Below are positions 1 to 8,350 of a DNA stretch of 64,000 bases, in pieces; within the stretch, counting starts at the first letter, position 1, and each line of letters begins with the position of its first letter. Source of the stretch: Planctomycetota bacterium (GTDB taxonomy: Bacteria; Planctomycetota; J058). A program made the translations under genes and the position numbers. The DNA is taken from NCBI GenBank assembly GCA_019636275.1, contig JAHBXY010000014.1:25450-89449 (forward strand). Direction: 5' to 3'. Under the pieces are notes generated by a model, which did no database searches, was not told the DNA's origin, and was given only the letters and a program-made list of their open reading frames with translations.

Positions 1-1264
1 GCGCGGCGCGCGCCGCGGCCTCGCGCAGGCCGGCCTCGAGGATCGCGTCGCGGCCGGCGCGGTAGGGCAGCGGGAGCTGCCCGACGGCGACGTCGGGCTC
101 GACGCCGCGCCCCTCGAGCTGCTCGCCGCCCGTGAGCCGCCGAACGTCGACCACCGGCACCATGAGGATCGAGCCGTCCGAGAGCTGCGTGAACGTGCAG
201 CCGAGGCAGGCGCCCTGCGTCCGCTCGCCGACGACGGGGCCGCGCTCGGCGCGCTTCCAGTGGTAGGCGAAGATCTCCTTGGCGCTGCGGGTGCCCTCGC
301 TCGTGAGGACGACCACCGGCCGGTCCCAGCGCGCGCGGCGGCCGTGGAACAGGGCCAGGACGCGGCGCACGACGGCGTCCTGGCCCCCGCGCCCGCGCAC
401 GTCGAGGACCAGCGCGTCGGCCGCGGCGAGCGGGCCGTCGAGGGCCTCCTCGAGCCGCTGCGCCACCTGCATGGTCATGAAGTGCCAGAGGCGGATCACG
501 CCGACGCGCCGCCCGTCGACCTCGACCACGCGCGCCGAGGCGCTCACGGCCTCGACCATGGACGATGCGCGCAGGGGCACCACGACGGCCTCGACCGGCC
601 CGCCGGCGGCGCGGCGCACGCCCAGGGTGACGGTGTCGCCCGGCGGCCGGAGGAAGTAGCCCGGCGGCCCGGGGAGGCCCGGGTCGTGGCCGGCGGGGTC
701 GAGCGCCACGTGGACCTCCGGCCTGGCCGGCGCGCCGCCGAGCGCCGGCGCGCCGTCGATCGTGACCACCTCGTCGCCCTCGCGCAGGCCGGCCGCGTCG
801 GCCGGGCCGCCGTGGTTCACGCCGTCGAGGAACAGCCGCCCGTCGAGCAGGATCAGCTCGGCGCCCAGGCGCAGGCTCGGCGCGGCGCGGAACTCGCCCG
901 CCAGCTCGCGCTCGTAGACGTCGCGCTCGACGAGCGCCAGGTGCGACACGCCCAGCTCGCCCAGCATGCGGTTGACGACCTCGTGCAGCGCCGCCGGCGT
1001 GCGCGCGGCCGCGGCCTCGGGCGACCAGCGCGCGCGCAGGGCCTCCCAGCGGGCGGCGTCGTCGCGGGCGGGGCGGTCGTACCAGCGCGCGCGCGTCACG
1101 CGCAGCGCCTCGCGCAGGAGGTGCTCCGGCCCGAGCAGGTCGAGCTGCCGCTGGGCGTAGCCCGCGTCGTCGGGGAGGCCGCGCCGCGGGGTGAGCGGCT
1201 GCGCCGCCGCGATCCCGGGGAGGAGGAGGACGAGGCCCAGGACGAGCGAGGCGCCGCGGCGCAT
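1..1264 (-). CDS. Exported S41-family (tail-specific/CtpA-like) peptidase with PDZ domain, C-terminus outside window
   Basis: The minus-strand frame begins at the ATG at 1264 and runs off the left edge, so about 421 residues are visible. The N-terminus (MRRGASLVLGLVLLLPGIAAAQ) is a clear Sec signal peptide, placing the protein in the periplasm or outside. A PDZ-type stretch follows, with HGGPADAAGLREGDEVVTI at about residues 145-165. After it comes an S41 core with LVLDVRGRGG and the serine-bearing VVVLTSEGTRSAKEIFAY, then GERTQGACLG as in other C-terminal processing proteases. The family cleaves unfolded or tagged proteins near their C-termini using a Ser/Lys dyad; the TRSAKE stretch supplies a candidate Ser. 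It is divergent from the pseudokinase gene, with 130 bp between starts. The substrate is unknown. Confidence 0.85.
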   Translation of the reverse strand, partial: MRRGASLVLGLVLLLPGIAAAQPLTPRRGLPDDAGYAQRQLDLLGPEHLLREALRVTRARWYDRPARDDAARWEALRARWSPEAAAARTPAALHEVVNRMLGELGVSHLALVERDVYERELAGEFRAAPSLRLGAELILLDGRLFLDGVNHGGPADAAGLREGDEVVTIDGAPALGGAPARPEVHVALDPAGHDPGLPGPPGYFLRPPGDTVTLGVRRAAGGPVEAVVVPLRASSMVEAVSASARVVEVDGRRVGVIRLWHFMTMQVAQRLEEALDGPLAAADALVLDVRGRGGQDAVVRRVLALFHGRRARWDRPVVVLTSEGTRSAKEIFAYHWKRAERGPVVGERTQGACLGCTFTQLSDGSILMVPVVDVRRLTGGEQLEGRGVEPDVAVGQLPLPYRAGRDAILEAGLREAAARAA

Positions 1265-1394
1265 GGGACGACCTCCGGTGCGCCCCAACCTACGCCGCCG
1301 CGGGCGGCCCCGTTTGCCCCCGGCGCCTTGCGCCCGGCCGCCGGAGCGGCGAGCATCGCCCCGCCTCCGGGGCGGGCCCGGCGGGGGGGAGCAC

Positions 1395-2516
1395 GTGGCC
1401 GAGCAGACCTCGTCGGCGGAGCGCACCGCGGCCCCTGCGACGTCGAGCGCGTCGAGCGCCTCGAGCGCTCCGGCGCCGTCCGGGTCGTCCGGGTCGTCCG
1501 TCTTCCGGGCCGGCGCGAGCGCGAGCGACCCGCTGAACCTGTTCGGCTCGAACGTCGCCGGCCGCTTCGCGGTCGTGCGCTACCTGGGCCGCACCTCGGT
1601 GTCGCACATCTACCGGGTCGTCCACATGCTCATGGACCGGCCCTGCTTCCTCAAGATCACCGACCGCGACCCGGCCGCGCCCGAGGGGATCCCGCCCGCC
1701 CTGCGGCGCGAGGCGCAGGTCGCGGCGACGTCGCGCCACGGGGCCATGCTGCGGCTGCTCGACGCGGGCGTCGCGGGCGAGCTGGCCTACATGACGCAGG
1801 AGTGGTCGGACGGGCCGAACCTGCGCGCGGTGATCGAGCAGACGGCGACGATGAGCGTGCCCGACCTGCTGGCGATCGGCATGCAGCTCCTCGACGCCCT
1901 GTGCGACCTGCACCGCCACGGCGTGGTCCTGCGCGCCTTCGACCCGGAGCGGATCCTCGTCCCGGCCAGGAACGCCAAGCCGCACCTGCGGCTGTTCGAC
2001 CTGTCGCGGATCGCCTTCGTGGGCGAGAAGACCTCGCAGCAGGAGCTGGAGAAGAGCAAGCGGGCGACCGGCTTCGCCGTGCGCTCGACGCGCTACATGG
2101 CGCCCGACGAGATCCGCGAGGCGCCGGCCGACCCGCGCTCCGACCTCTACTCGCTGGGCGTGCTCCTCTACGAGATGCTCACGGGCGAGTACCCCTACGC
2201 CACGCGCGGGCAGGGGCCCGGCGCCTACGTGCTCAGCCACCTGCGCGAGGCGCCGCGGCCGCTCGAGGCGGGCGCGCGCGACCTGCCGCAGGACCTGCCC
2301 GGGATCCTCGAGCGCCTCATGGCCAAGCGGCCCGAGGACCGCTTCGAGACGGCCGAGGCGGCGCGCCGCGCGATCGAGGACATCGTCGTGCCCGACATGA
2401 TGCGCCTCAACACGCCGGCCGACCGCCACGTCCTCGAGGCCTGGCGCAAGCGGGTCAAGGTCGGGCTCGGGCGGACGATGGAGCACGAGGCGGCCGACGA
2501 GGCGGGCCTGGCGTGA
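1395..2516 (+). CDS. Hanks-type protein kinase-like protein lacking catalytic residues (pseudokinase)
   Basis: The frame has no upstream ATG that makes sense. The GTG at 1395 follows a G-rich ribosome site (GGGGGGGAG) and gives 373 aa. Residues 1-50 are Ser/Ala/Pro-rich linker, then a kinase fold fills about 55-345. The P-loop is degenerate (LGRTSVSHIY instead of GxGxxG). A lysine in CFLKITD matches the ATP-binding VAIK lysine. The catalytic loop reads VVLRAFDPERIL where active kinases have HRDLKPENIL, so catalytic Asp, Lys and Asn are all replaced. DFG reads DLS. An APE-like APDE and the C-lobe DLYSLGVLLYEML are intact. This predicts a folded, possibly nucleotide-binding scaffold without phosphotransfer. 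Its stop overlaps the next gene by 4 bp (GTGA), so the two are probably made together. Confidence 0.8.
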   Translation: MAEQTSSAERTAAPATSSASSASSAPAPSGSSGSSVFRAGASASDPLNLFGSNVAGRFAVVRYLGRTSVSHIYRVVHMLMDRPCFLKITDRDPAAPEGIPPALRREAQVAATSRHGAMLRLLDAGVAGELAYMTQEWSDGPNLRAVIEQTATMSVPDLLAIGMQLLDALCDLHRHGVVLRAFDPERILVPARNAKPHLRLFDLSRIAFVGEKTSQQELEKSKRATGFAVRSTRYMAPDEIREAPADPRSDLYSLGVLLYEMLTGEYPYATRGQGPGAYVLSHLREAPRPLEAGARDLPQDLPGILERLMAKRPEDRFETAEAARRAIEDIVVPDMMRLNTPADRHVLEAWRKRVKVGLGRTMEHEAADEAGLA

Positions 2517-2992
2517 AGCCGGGCGCCGGCGAGCGGGGGCGGCCGGCGCCCCCGCCCGACGTCGCGCCGCGGAGCGACGTCCACGTCGCCGCGTCGCCCA
2601 CCCGCTGCCCCTTCTGCCATGACGAGGCGAGCGCCGCGGGGAGCGTCGCCTGCCAGGGCTGCCTCGCGCGCCACCACGCCGCGTGCTGGGACGAGGGCGG
2701 CCGCTGCGCGACCTGTGGCGGGGCCTTCAGGCTCGTCGCTCCTGACGACGACGCCGTCTCCGCGGCCTGGGAGGTCGAGGCCAGCGAGCAGTCCAGGCGC
2801 GCGGTGCGCGGGCTCCAGCGGCTGATCCTCGGCTGGCAGGGCCTCCGACTGCGGCGGCCCTGCGTGATGAGCGCCGTCGAGGTGGCCGCCTTCTTGCCGC
2901 TCCTGTGGGTCGAGGGCTGGGGGCGAGCGCTCGGGCTCGTGCTGATCACCCTCGCGCTCGTCGGCGGCCTGCTCTCGGCGCGTTCGAGGTAG
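2513..2992 (+). CDS. RING/zinc-finger-like membrane protein coupled to the pseudokinase
   Basis: The 159-residue protein starts at a GTG overlapping the pseudokinase stop. Residues about 30-70 carry a treble-clef/RING-like ligand pattern, beginning CPFCHDEA, continuing CQGCLARHHAACW and ending CATCG, that is C-x2-C ... C-x2-C-x3-HH-x2-C ... C-x2-C. This resembles prokaryotic RING-finger families described by comparative genomics. The C-terminal third has two hydrophobic segments (VEVAAFLPLLW and LGLVLITLALVGGLL), so the zinc domain is probably membrane-anchored. Pairing with a pseudokinase suggests a signalling or adaptor module; no enzymatic role is implied. Function is not recognised. Confidence 0.7.
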   Translation: MKPGAGERGRPAPPPDVAPRSDVHVAASPTRCPFCHDEASAAGSVACQGCLARHHAACWDEGGRCATCGGAFRLVAPDDDAVSAAWEVEASEQSRRAVRGLQRLILGWQGLRLRRPCVMSAVEVAAFLPLLWVEGWGRALGLVLITLALVGGLLSARSR

Positions 2993-2996
2993 ACCG

Positions 2997-3160
2997 GCCT
3001 GGAGGCCCGGCCGGAAATGCGCCAGGCCGCTGCCTCGGACGGGCCGGGCCGGGCCGACTCCGGCCGGGGGTCCCTGTGCTCGGCCGCCGATCCACCCGTC
3101 AGTCCTCGAAATGTGAGATCGCAGCGGCCGAGCACACGGATCCCCCGGCATCCGCGACGA
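2997..3160. repeat. Dispersed palindromic repeat element, copy 1 (between RING-like gene and oleD)
   Basis: The gap downstream of oleD holds a long hairpin. The left arm at 3063-3087 (GCCGGGGGTCC then GCTCGGCCGC) pairs with the right arm at 3124-3149 (GCGGCCGAGC then GGATCCCCCGGC) almost perfectly. The same arms, preceded by GGGCCGACTCCGGCCGG and followed by CATCxGCGAxGAG, recur at 8351-8510. The loops differ while the arms are conserved, which suggests selection on structure. It could act as a bidirectional terminator for the converging 2992 and 3165 gene ends, or be a REP-like or small mobile element. Confidence 0.8.
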
Positions 3161-3164
3161 GGCT

Positions 3165-4208
3165 CTACGGCGCCGTCAGGTAGGCCCGCCCCGGACCCTC
3201 GAGGTAGTAGCGCTTGACCCGCTCGGTGGCCTCGGCGGTGGGGATCCGCTCGGGGTCGTAGCCCAGGTCGCGGCGCGCCGCCGAGATGTCGAACCAGTGC
3301 GACGTGCCGAGCATGGTCGCCACGAAGCGCGTCATGGGCGGCTCGCTCTTGAAGCGCAGCAGCCGCCACGTGGCCTCGAGCACGGCGCCGACGCGGTAGG
3401 CCGTGCCGAGCGAGACGCGGCGCGTGACCGGCGGCAGCCCGAGCGCGGTCAGGAGGTCGTTGATCCACGGCCAGAGGGCCACCGGCTCGCCCTGCGAGAG
3501 GAAGTAGGCGCGCCCGGCCGCCGGGCTCCGCTCCTCGTCGAGGGCGCGCGCGGCCTGCAGGTGCGCGCGGGCGGCGTTCTCGACGTAGGTGATGTCCACC
3601 TTCACCGAGCCGTCGCCGACGATCCGGAGCCGCCCCTGGCGCGCCCGGGCGAGGATCCGCGGCACGAGGTGCGGGTCGCCGGGGCCGAAGATCAGGTGGG
3701 GCCGCAGGGCCACCGTCCGCAGGGCGGGGCCGTTGGCCCCGAGCACCGCCTGCTCGGCCGGGACCTTCGTGCGCGGGTAGTCGGCCAGGAAGCGCGTCGG
3801 GTAGGGCAGCGACTCGTCCGCCCCCTCGTGCGAGGTGCGGTCCGGGCTGGCGACGACCGACGGCGTGCTCGTGTAGACCAGCCGGCCGACGCCCTCGGCG
3901 CGGCAGGCGTCGACGACGGCGCGCGTCCCCTGGACGTTGGTGCGCTCGTAGGCGCGCGGGTCGCCCCACACGCCCGCGAGCGCCGCCGTGTGGTACACGA
4001 CGTCGCAGCCACGGACGGCCGCGCGCACGGCCTCCAGGTCGGCCACGTCGCCCACGTGCCCCTCGGCGCCCAGCGCCTCGACCTCCGGATAGCGGTTGCG
4101 GCCGAGCACCCGCACCTGGTCGCCCTGCGCCAGGCACTGCCGCGCGACCTCCGCCCCGAGGAACCCGCCGCCGCCGGTGATGAGGACGCGTGCCATGAGG
4201 GGCGACAC
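3165..4208 (-). CDS. oleD: OleD, NAD(P)-dependent 2-alkyl-3-oxoalkanoate reductase
   Basis: This 347-residue short-chain dehydrogenase/epimerase-type protein has a Rossmann motif at its start (VLITGGGGFLGAEVARQ) and a YPRTK segment matching the catalytic Tyr-x3-Lys near residue 145. In olefin biosynthesis OleD reduces the beta-keto acid made by OleA to a 2-alkyl-3-hydroxy acid. The assignment rests on family plus position as the last gene of an oleA-(small gene)-oleB-oleC-oleD set, 55 bp after oleC. The GTG at 4208 is preceded by AGAGG and is preferred; an ATG at 4196 would remove four residues but lacks a ribosome site. Confidence 0.9.
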   Translation of the reverse strand: MSPLMARVLITGGGGFLGAEVARQCLAQGDQVRVLGRNRYPEVEALGAEGHVGDVADLEAVRAAVRGCDVVYHTAALAGVWGDPRAYERTNVQGTRAVVDACRAEGVGRLVYTSTPSVVASPDRTSHEGADESLPYPTRFLADYPRTKVPAEQAVLGANGPALRTVALRPHLIFGPGDPHLVPRILARARQGRLRIVGDGSVKVDITYVENAARAHLQAARALDEERSPAAGRAYFLSQGEPVALWPWINDLLTALGLPPVTRRVSLGTAYRVGAVLEATWRLLRFKSEPPMTRFVATMLGTSHWFDISAARRDLGYDPERIPTAEATERVKRYYLEGPGRAYLTAP

Positions 4209-4263
4209 GATACCTCTTCGACGAGCGGGAGGAACGGAGCAACGCGGCGGCCGCAGCCGTCGA

Positions 4264-6072
4264 TCACACTCGAGACGCGGCCCACGCCGCGAGCACCTCG
4301 CGGCGGATCTTGGCGTTGTGCCTCACGTCGACCGGCAGGGCGCGGCGGAAGAGGACGTCCTTGATCGACGCCGTGCGCGGGTTGGCGCCGCCGAGGACGA
4401 GGAGCTCGCGGGTGAAGGCCTCGCGCGCGGCGCGGCCGCGCGGGAAGTGGCCGGGGAGGGGCTCGACGACGAGGACGGGGCGCTGCGCCGGCGGCTGGCC
4501 GACGCCGACGAGCGCGCAGCGGCGCACGCGCGGGTGCTCGTCGAAGACCGCCTCGAGCGCGCTGAGGAGGCGCCCGCCCTCGGCCTCGACGCGGTGGCCC
4601 TTGCGCCCGCAGAACCACAGGCGGCCGTCGGGGTCGAGGAAGCCCACGTCGCCCATGCGGTGCCAGACCCGCTCGCCGTCGGGGATCTTGGCCCGGGCGG
4701 TCGCCTCGGGCAGGGCGTCGTAGCGGCGCGTGACGACGTCGCCGCGGACGACGACCTCGCCCACCTCGCCCGGCGCGACGAGCAGGTCGTCCGACCAGGC
4801 CGCGATCGGCTCGTCGGTGATGCGGATCACCCGCACGTCGACGCCGGGCACCGGCCGGCCGACGCAGGTGCCCACGCCGGCGCGCGCCTCGCCGAACGTC
4901 GCGGCCAGCTCGCGCCCGCTGATCGTGGCCACGGGCAGGGCCTCGGTCGCGCCGTAGGGCGTGTGCGTGTCGGCGCCGGCCGACAGGACGCGGGCCAGGA
5001 GCGCCTCGTGCAGCCGCGGCGGCACGGGCGCGCCGGCCATGAACACGCGGCGCAGCGATGAGAGGCGGATGGATCGCGCGACGCAGTGGTCGGCCACGGG
5101 CCCCCACACGGCCGGCGAGCCGAAGGCGTAGGTCACGCCGTGGTCCTGGATCGCCTCGACGAAGCGCGCCGGGTCGAGCCGCGACGGGCGGGCGAAGTCC
5201 ATGTCGGGGAGGACCACCGTGCAGCCGAGCGCCACGCTGAACAGCGCGAACGCGGGCAAGGCCGGCAGGTCGACCTCGCCCGGCGCGATCCCGTAGACGC
5301 GCGAGAGGTGCCGCACCTGCGCGTCGAACACGCCGTGCTCGTAGACGACGCCCTTGGCCGGGCCGGTGCTCCCGCTCGTGAACAGCACCGCCGCCTCGTC
5401 GCCGGCGCGCGTCGGCACGCAGGGGAAGGGCGCGTCGGGCGTCCCGGCCAGCGCCCGCTCGAGCGAGGCGCCGCCTGGCCACAGGCCGCGGCCGACGCGG
5501 ACGCGGTGGCGCAGCCCGCGCAGCAGCCCGCGCCCGAGGAGCGCCAGCGCCGCGTGGGCCTTCGGCACGGCCACGAGCCCGGCGGGCGAGACCTGCTCCA
5601 GGCAGCGGACCATCGCGCGCGCGCCCATGCCGGGGTCGATCAGGACGAGGACGGCGCCGACCTTGAACAGCGCGTAGACGAGCGCCACGAACTCGACGCC
5701 GAAGGGCACGAGCAGGACCACGCGCTCGCCCCGCTGCACGCCGAGGCGCGTGAGCGCGTGGGCGCGGCGGTCGATCATGCGCTCGAGCTGCGCGAAGGTC
5801 ACCTGCTCGTAGGTGCGCCGGCCGTCCTTGCCGCGCGCGCCCGGCGTGACGATCGCGCGGCGGAAGGGCGCCTCGCCCGCGCGGCGCGTCACCCAGTCGG
5901 CCGTGTTGAAGGCGTCGTCGGGGCCGGGCGCGGTCTCGAGGTTCACGGGTAGGCGGGCGGAGCGCGGGCGGGGGTCGTCGTCGGCCGGCGCCCCGGGGGC
6001 GGACGGAGGCTCCGCGTCGCCGGGCTCGCCCGGGGGCGGCGGGGTGAGGGTGGCGCCGCCGGCGGCGCTCAC
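4264..6072 (-). CDS. oleC: OleC, AMP-dependent beta-lactone synthetase
   Basis: The protein is 602 aa and starts at a GTG that overlaps the oleB stop (GTGA). It is an ANL-superfamily adenylating enzyme. The P-loop-like VLFTSGSTGPAKGVVYEHG lies near residue 225, TPYGATEALP is the aromatic/ATE motif, and a hinge follows about FLDPDGRLWFCGRKGHR. OleC uses ATP to close OleD's beta-hydroxy acid to a beta-lactone. The first ~45 residues are a Pro/Gly/Asp-rich extension that precedes the folded domain (VNLETAPGPDD...). Translational coupling with oleB fits the multienzyme OleBCD assembly known from other bacteria. Confidence 0.9.
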   Translation of the reverse strand: MSAAGGATLTPPPPGEPGDAEPPSAPGAPADDDPRPRSARLPVNLETAPGPDDAFNTADWVTRRAGEAPFRRAIVTPGARGKDGRRTYEQVTFAQLERMIDRRAHALTRLGVQRGERVVLLVPFGVEFVALVYALFKVGAVLVLIDPGMGARAMVRCLEQVSPAGLVAVPKAHAALALLGRGLLRGLRHRVRVGRGLWPGGASLERALAGTPDAPFPCVPTRAGDEAAVLFTSGSTGPAKGVVYEHGVFDAQVRHLSRVYGIAPGEVDLPALPAFALFSVALGCTVVLPDMDFARPSRLDPARFVEAIQDHGVTYAFGSPAVWGPVADHCVARSIRLSSLRRVFMAGAPVPPRLHEALLARVLSAGADTHTPYGATEALPVATISGRELAATFGEARAGVGTCVGRPVPGVDVRVIRITDEPIAAWSDDLLVAPGEVGEVVVRGDVVTRRYDALPEATARAKIPDGERVWHRMGDVGFLDPDGRLWFCGRKGHRVEAEGGRLLSALEAVFDEHPRVRRCALVGVGQPPAQRPVLVVEPLPGHFPRGRAAREAFTRELLVLGGANPRTASIKDVLFRRALPVDVRHNAKIRREVLAAWAASRV

Positions 6073-6992
6073 GCCTCGTCGCCGCCCGCCGGCGCGGCGG
6101 CCGGGGCGCCCGTGCGCGCGAGGAACGCGCGCAGGCGCTCGAGCACCTCGGGCCCCGCGTCTTCGAGCACGTAGTGGCCGGCGTCGGCGAAGCGGTGCAC
6201 CTCCGCCTCGGGGAAGCGCTCGCGCCAGCCGGCCAGGAACGTGTCGTCGAAGCAGAAGTCGCGCCCGCCCCAGCACACGAGCATGGGCTTGCCGCGCAGG
6301 TCGGGCAGCCGCCGCTCGACCTCGACGAGCACCGGCCACGACGGGATCCGGTCGTGCATGGGGATGTCCTGCACGAAGCGCAGGTTCCCCACGCGGTCGG
6401 CCCACGAGCCGTAGGGGCCCAGGTAGCCGCGCTTGATCGCCGCGGGCATCTTGCGCTGCACGGCGCGGATCGTGGCCGCGCGCGCGAAGCCGTTCAGGCC
6501 GCGGATCAGGAGCGCCCCGAGCCCCGGGACGCGGCACAGGTCGATGCTCATGGGGATCCGCTGCGAGCGGAACGCGGAGGTGTTGAGCACCACGAGCCGG
6601 CGCACGCGCCCGGGGTGCCGCGTGGCCCAGCCCATGCCGATGGCGCCGCCCCAGTCGTGGACGACGAGGGTCACGTCGCGCAGGTCGAGGTGCTCGACCA
6701 GGCGCTCGACGTTGTCCACGTGCGTGCCCAGCGTGTAGGGGTAGTCCTGCGGCTTGTCCGACAGGCCGCTGCCGACGTGGTCGGGCGCCACGCAGCGGTG
6801 CTCGCCCGAGAGGGCCCGCACGAGCTCGCGGTAGTAGAACGACCACGTCGGGTTGCCGTGGAGCATGAGGAAGGTCTCGCCGCCCTGGCGAGGGCCTTCG
6901 TCGAGGTAGCTCATGCCGACGCCGCCCGGCAGCTCGAGGCGCCGCGGCGTCCAGGGGTAGAGGTCGCCCAGCTCGCGCGGATCGAAGCTCAC
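6069..6992 (-). CDS. oleB: OleB, alpha/beta-hydrolase beta-lactone decarboxylase
   Basis: This 307-aa alpha/beta hydrolase is of haloalkane-dehalogenase type. It has the oxyanion motif LMLHGNPTWSFYYREL and the nucleophile elbow VVHDWGGAIG, with Asp (residue 113) as nucleophile rather than Ser. A terminal histidine sits in DAGHYVLEDAG. In Ole pathways this enzyme decarboxylates the beta-lactone to the final cis-alkene. Both ends overlap neighbours by 4 bp: the GTG start overlaps the stop of the small upstream gene, and its stop overlaps the oleC start. The whole set is probably translated as one coupled unit. Confidence 0.9.
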   Translation of the reverse strand: MSFDPRELGDLYPWTPRRLELPGGVGMSYLDEGPRQGGETFLMLHGNPTWSFYYRELVRALSGEHRCVAPDHVGSGLSDKPQDYPYTLGTHVDNVERLVEHLDLRDVTLVVHDWGGAIGMGWATRHPGRVRRLVVLNTSAFRSQRIPMSIDLCRVPGLGALLIRGLNGFARAATIRAVQRKMPAAIKRGYLGPYGSWADRVGNLRFVQDIPMHDRIPSWPVLVEVERRLPDLRGKPMLVCWGGRDFCFDDTFLAGWRERFPEAEVHRFADAGHYVLEDAGPEVLERLRAFLARTGAPAAAPAGGDEA

Positions 6993-7159
6993 TCGACGTC
7001 GTCAGCCTCGTCGTCGTCGCCGCCGCCGGCGAGCGCCAGGTGCGCGAGGTCGAGCGGGTCCGAGGCCAGGCGCGCCAGGTCGAACGGGTCCGAGGCCAGG
7101 TGGGCCAGGCCCATGGGGTCCGACAGGAGGGCGTAGGGGCTGACGAGGGTCGCGGTCAC
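6989..7159 (-). CDS. 56-residue repeat peptide encoded inside the ole operon
   Basis: A GTG at 7159 overlaps the oleA stop (GTGA), and its own TGA overlaps the GTG of oleB, so this tiny frame is coupled on both sides. The peptide begins VTATLVSPYALLSDPMGLAHL and continues with two more ten-residue copies (SDPFDLARLA, SDPLDLAHLA). It ends in a Gly linker and acidic tail (GGGDDDEADDVE). The repeats carry Leu at fixed spacing and could form a short amphipathic helix. I know of no OleABCD subunit like this. It could be a scaffold or tether for the Ole assembly, or simply a translated linker left by repeat expansion. It is missed by annotators that use a size cut-off. Confidence 0.6.
   Translation of the reverse strand: MTATLVSPYALLSDPMGLAHLASDPFDLARLASDPLDLAHLALAGGGDDDEADDVE
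7040..7129. repeat. Three tandem 30-bp units inside the small ole gene
   Basis: Units at 7040-7069, 7070-7099 and 7100-7129 share the core GGGTCCGAGGCCAG (third copy diverged to GGGTCCGACAGGAG). The unit length is a multiple of three, so copy-number change keeps the reading frame of the 56-residue peptide. Confidence 0.8.
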
Positions 7160-8220
7160 GAGGTCCACTCCAGGCCGAGCATGAGGCAGTTGAGGCCGCT
7201 GCCGATCCCGAGCATGGCGACGCGGTCGCCCGCGGCGACGCGCCCCTCGTCGAGGGCCAGCGAGAGCGAGATCGGGCAGGAGACCGAGCCCACGTTGCCC
7301 AGCCGGTCGAGCGTGGGGTGGTCCTTGCGCGGGTCGAGGGCCAGGGCCGCGAGCAGGGCTTTGCGGTAGCTGGCGCCGACCTGGTGGCAGAAGAGCTTGC
7401 TCGGCGTCTCGCGCGTCCAGCCGAGGGTCTGCTCGAAGCGGTCCCACGTGCGGCGCGCCAGGGCGCAGCCGTTCTCGAGGACCCGCTCGCCCTCGGTCTC
7501 CATGAGCGGGTGCGCGCCGCCGCCGGCGAAGCCCTGGTCGGGGGCGCTCCGGCACAGGCGGTGGTGCTCGGTGGCCTGCTGCACGGCGCCGCCGAGGAGG
7601 CGCCCGCCGCGCGGCGAGAGGTCGTCCCGGCACACGACGGCGGCGACCGAGCCCGAGCCGATCGTCAGCGACGCGAAGGCCGGGCGCAGGTCGCGCCGGC
7701 CGAGGCTCCCGTCCTCCACGCGGCGCACGAGGTCGGCGACGGTCGCGTCGACGAGCGGGCGGCCGTCCTCGGTGGCCACGACGAGGCCGGCCTCGATCTG
7801 GCCCAGCTCGATCATGTTGGCCAGGAGCGTGATCCCGTTCATGAAGCCCAGGCAGGCGTTCGACAGGTCGAAGACCATGGCGCCGGGCGAGACGCCCAGC
7901 GCGTCGGCGACGACGTTGGCCGTGGCCGGCTCGAGGAAGTCGCGGCACACCGACGCGTGGATCACGGCCCCGATCCGCCCGGCGTCGACGCCGGAGCGCT
8001 CGATCGCCGCCCGCCCCGAGCGCACGCTGACGCTCGACGGCGCCGTGCCCGGGTCCCAGAAGCGGCGCTCGCGCACGCCCGAGAGGAGCTCGATCCGCCC
8101 CGGGTTCAGGCCGAGCTGCTCGTAGACCGGCGCCAGCGCGTCCTCGAGCATCGCCGACGTGACGACGTTCGGCGGCAGCTCGTGGCCGAGCGCGGCGAGT
8201 CGGACCGACCGGTAGAGCAT
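7156..8220 (-). CDS. oleA: OleA, thiolase-fold acyl-CoA/acyl head-to-head condensing enzyme
   Basis: This 354-aa member of the KAS III/OleA family has its catalytic Cys at residue 123 in SNACLGFMNG, His in FCHQVGASYRKAL and Asn in DRLGNVGSVSCP. OleA joins two activated fatty acyl chains head-to-head to a beta-keto acid, the first committed step of long-chain olefin synthesis. The ATG at 8220 has a good ribosome site (CAGGTGA, 6 nt away). An in-frame ATG 20 codons upstream is less likely. It is the first gene of the minus-strand operon oleA, small gene, oleB, oleC, oleD. A divergent fatty-acid gene cluster starts 423 bp away and may supply the acyl chains. Confidence 0.92.
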   Translation of the reverse strand: MLYRSVRLAALGHELPPNVVTSAMLEDALAPVYEQLGLNPGRIELLSGVRERRFWDPGTAPSSVSVRSGRAAIERSGVDAGRIGAVIHASVCRDFLEPATANVVADALGVSPGAMVFDLSNACLGFMNGITLLANMIELGQIEAGLVVATEDGRPLVDATVADLVRRVEDGSLGRRDLRPAFASLTIGSGSVAAVVCRDDLSPRGGRLLGGAVQQATEHHRLCRSAPDQGFAGGGAHPLMETEGERVLENGCALARRTWDRFEQTLGWTRETPSKLFCHQVGASYRKALLAALALDPRKDHPTLDRLGNVGSVSCPISLSLALDEGRVAAGDRVAMLGIGSGLNCLMLGLEWTS

Positions 8221-8350
8221 GGGCGTCACCTGACCCGGTGGCCCGGGGGGGCCACGGACGGAAGCCGCAGAGTCTAGCACGGGCCGCCCGGGCGACCTCC
8301 CCCTTTCCTCCGCCGGAGGCCCCGGGCCAGGCCCGGCGCCGGGGCGTCGC

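Noticed and set aside
260..2510. Long plus-strand frame running across the S41 gene and the pseudokinase
   Set aside because: Shadow of coding sequence in other frames; only its last 159 codons (from the GTG at 2513) are a real gene.
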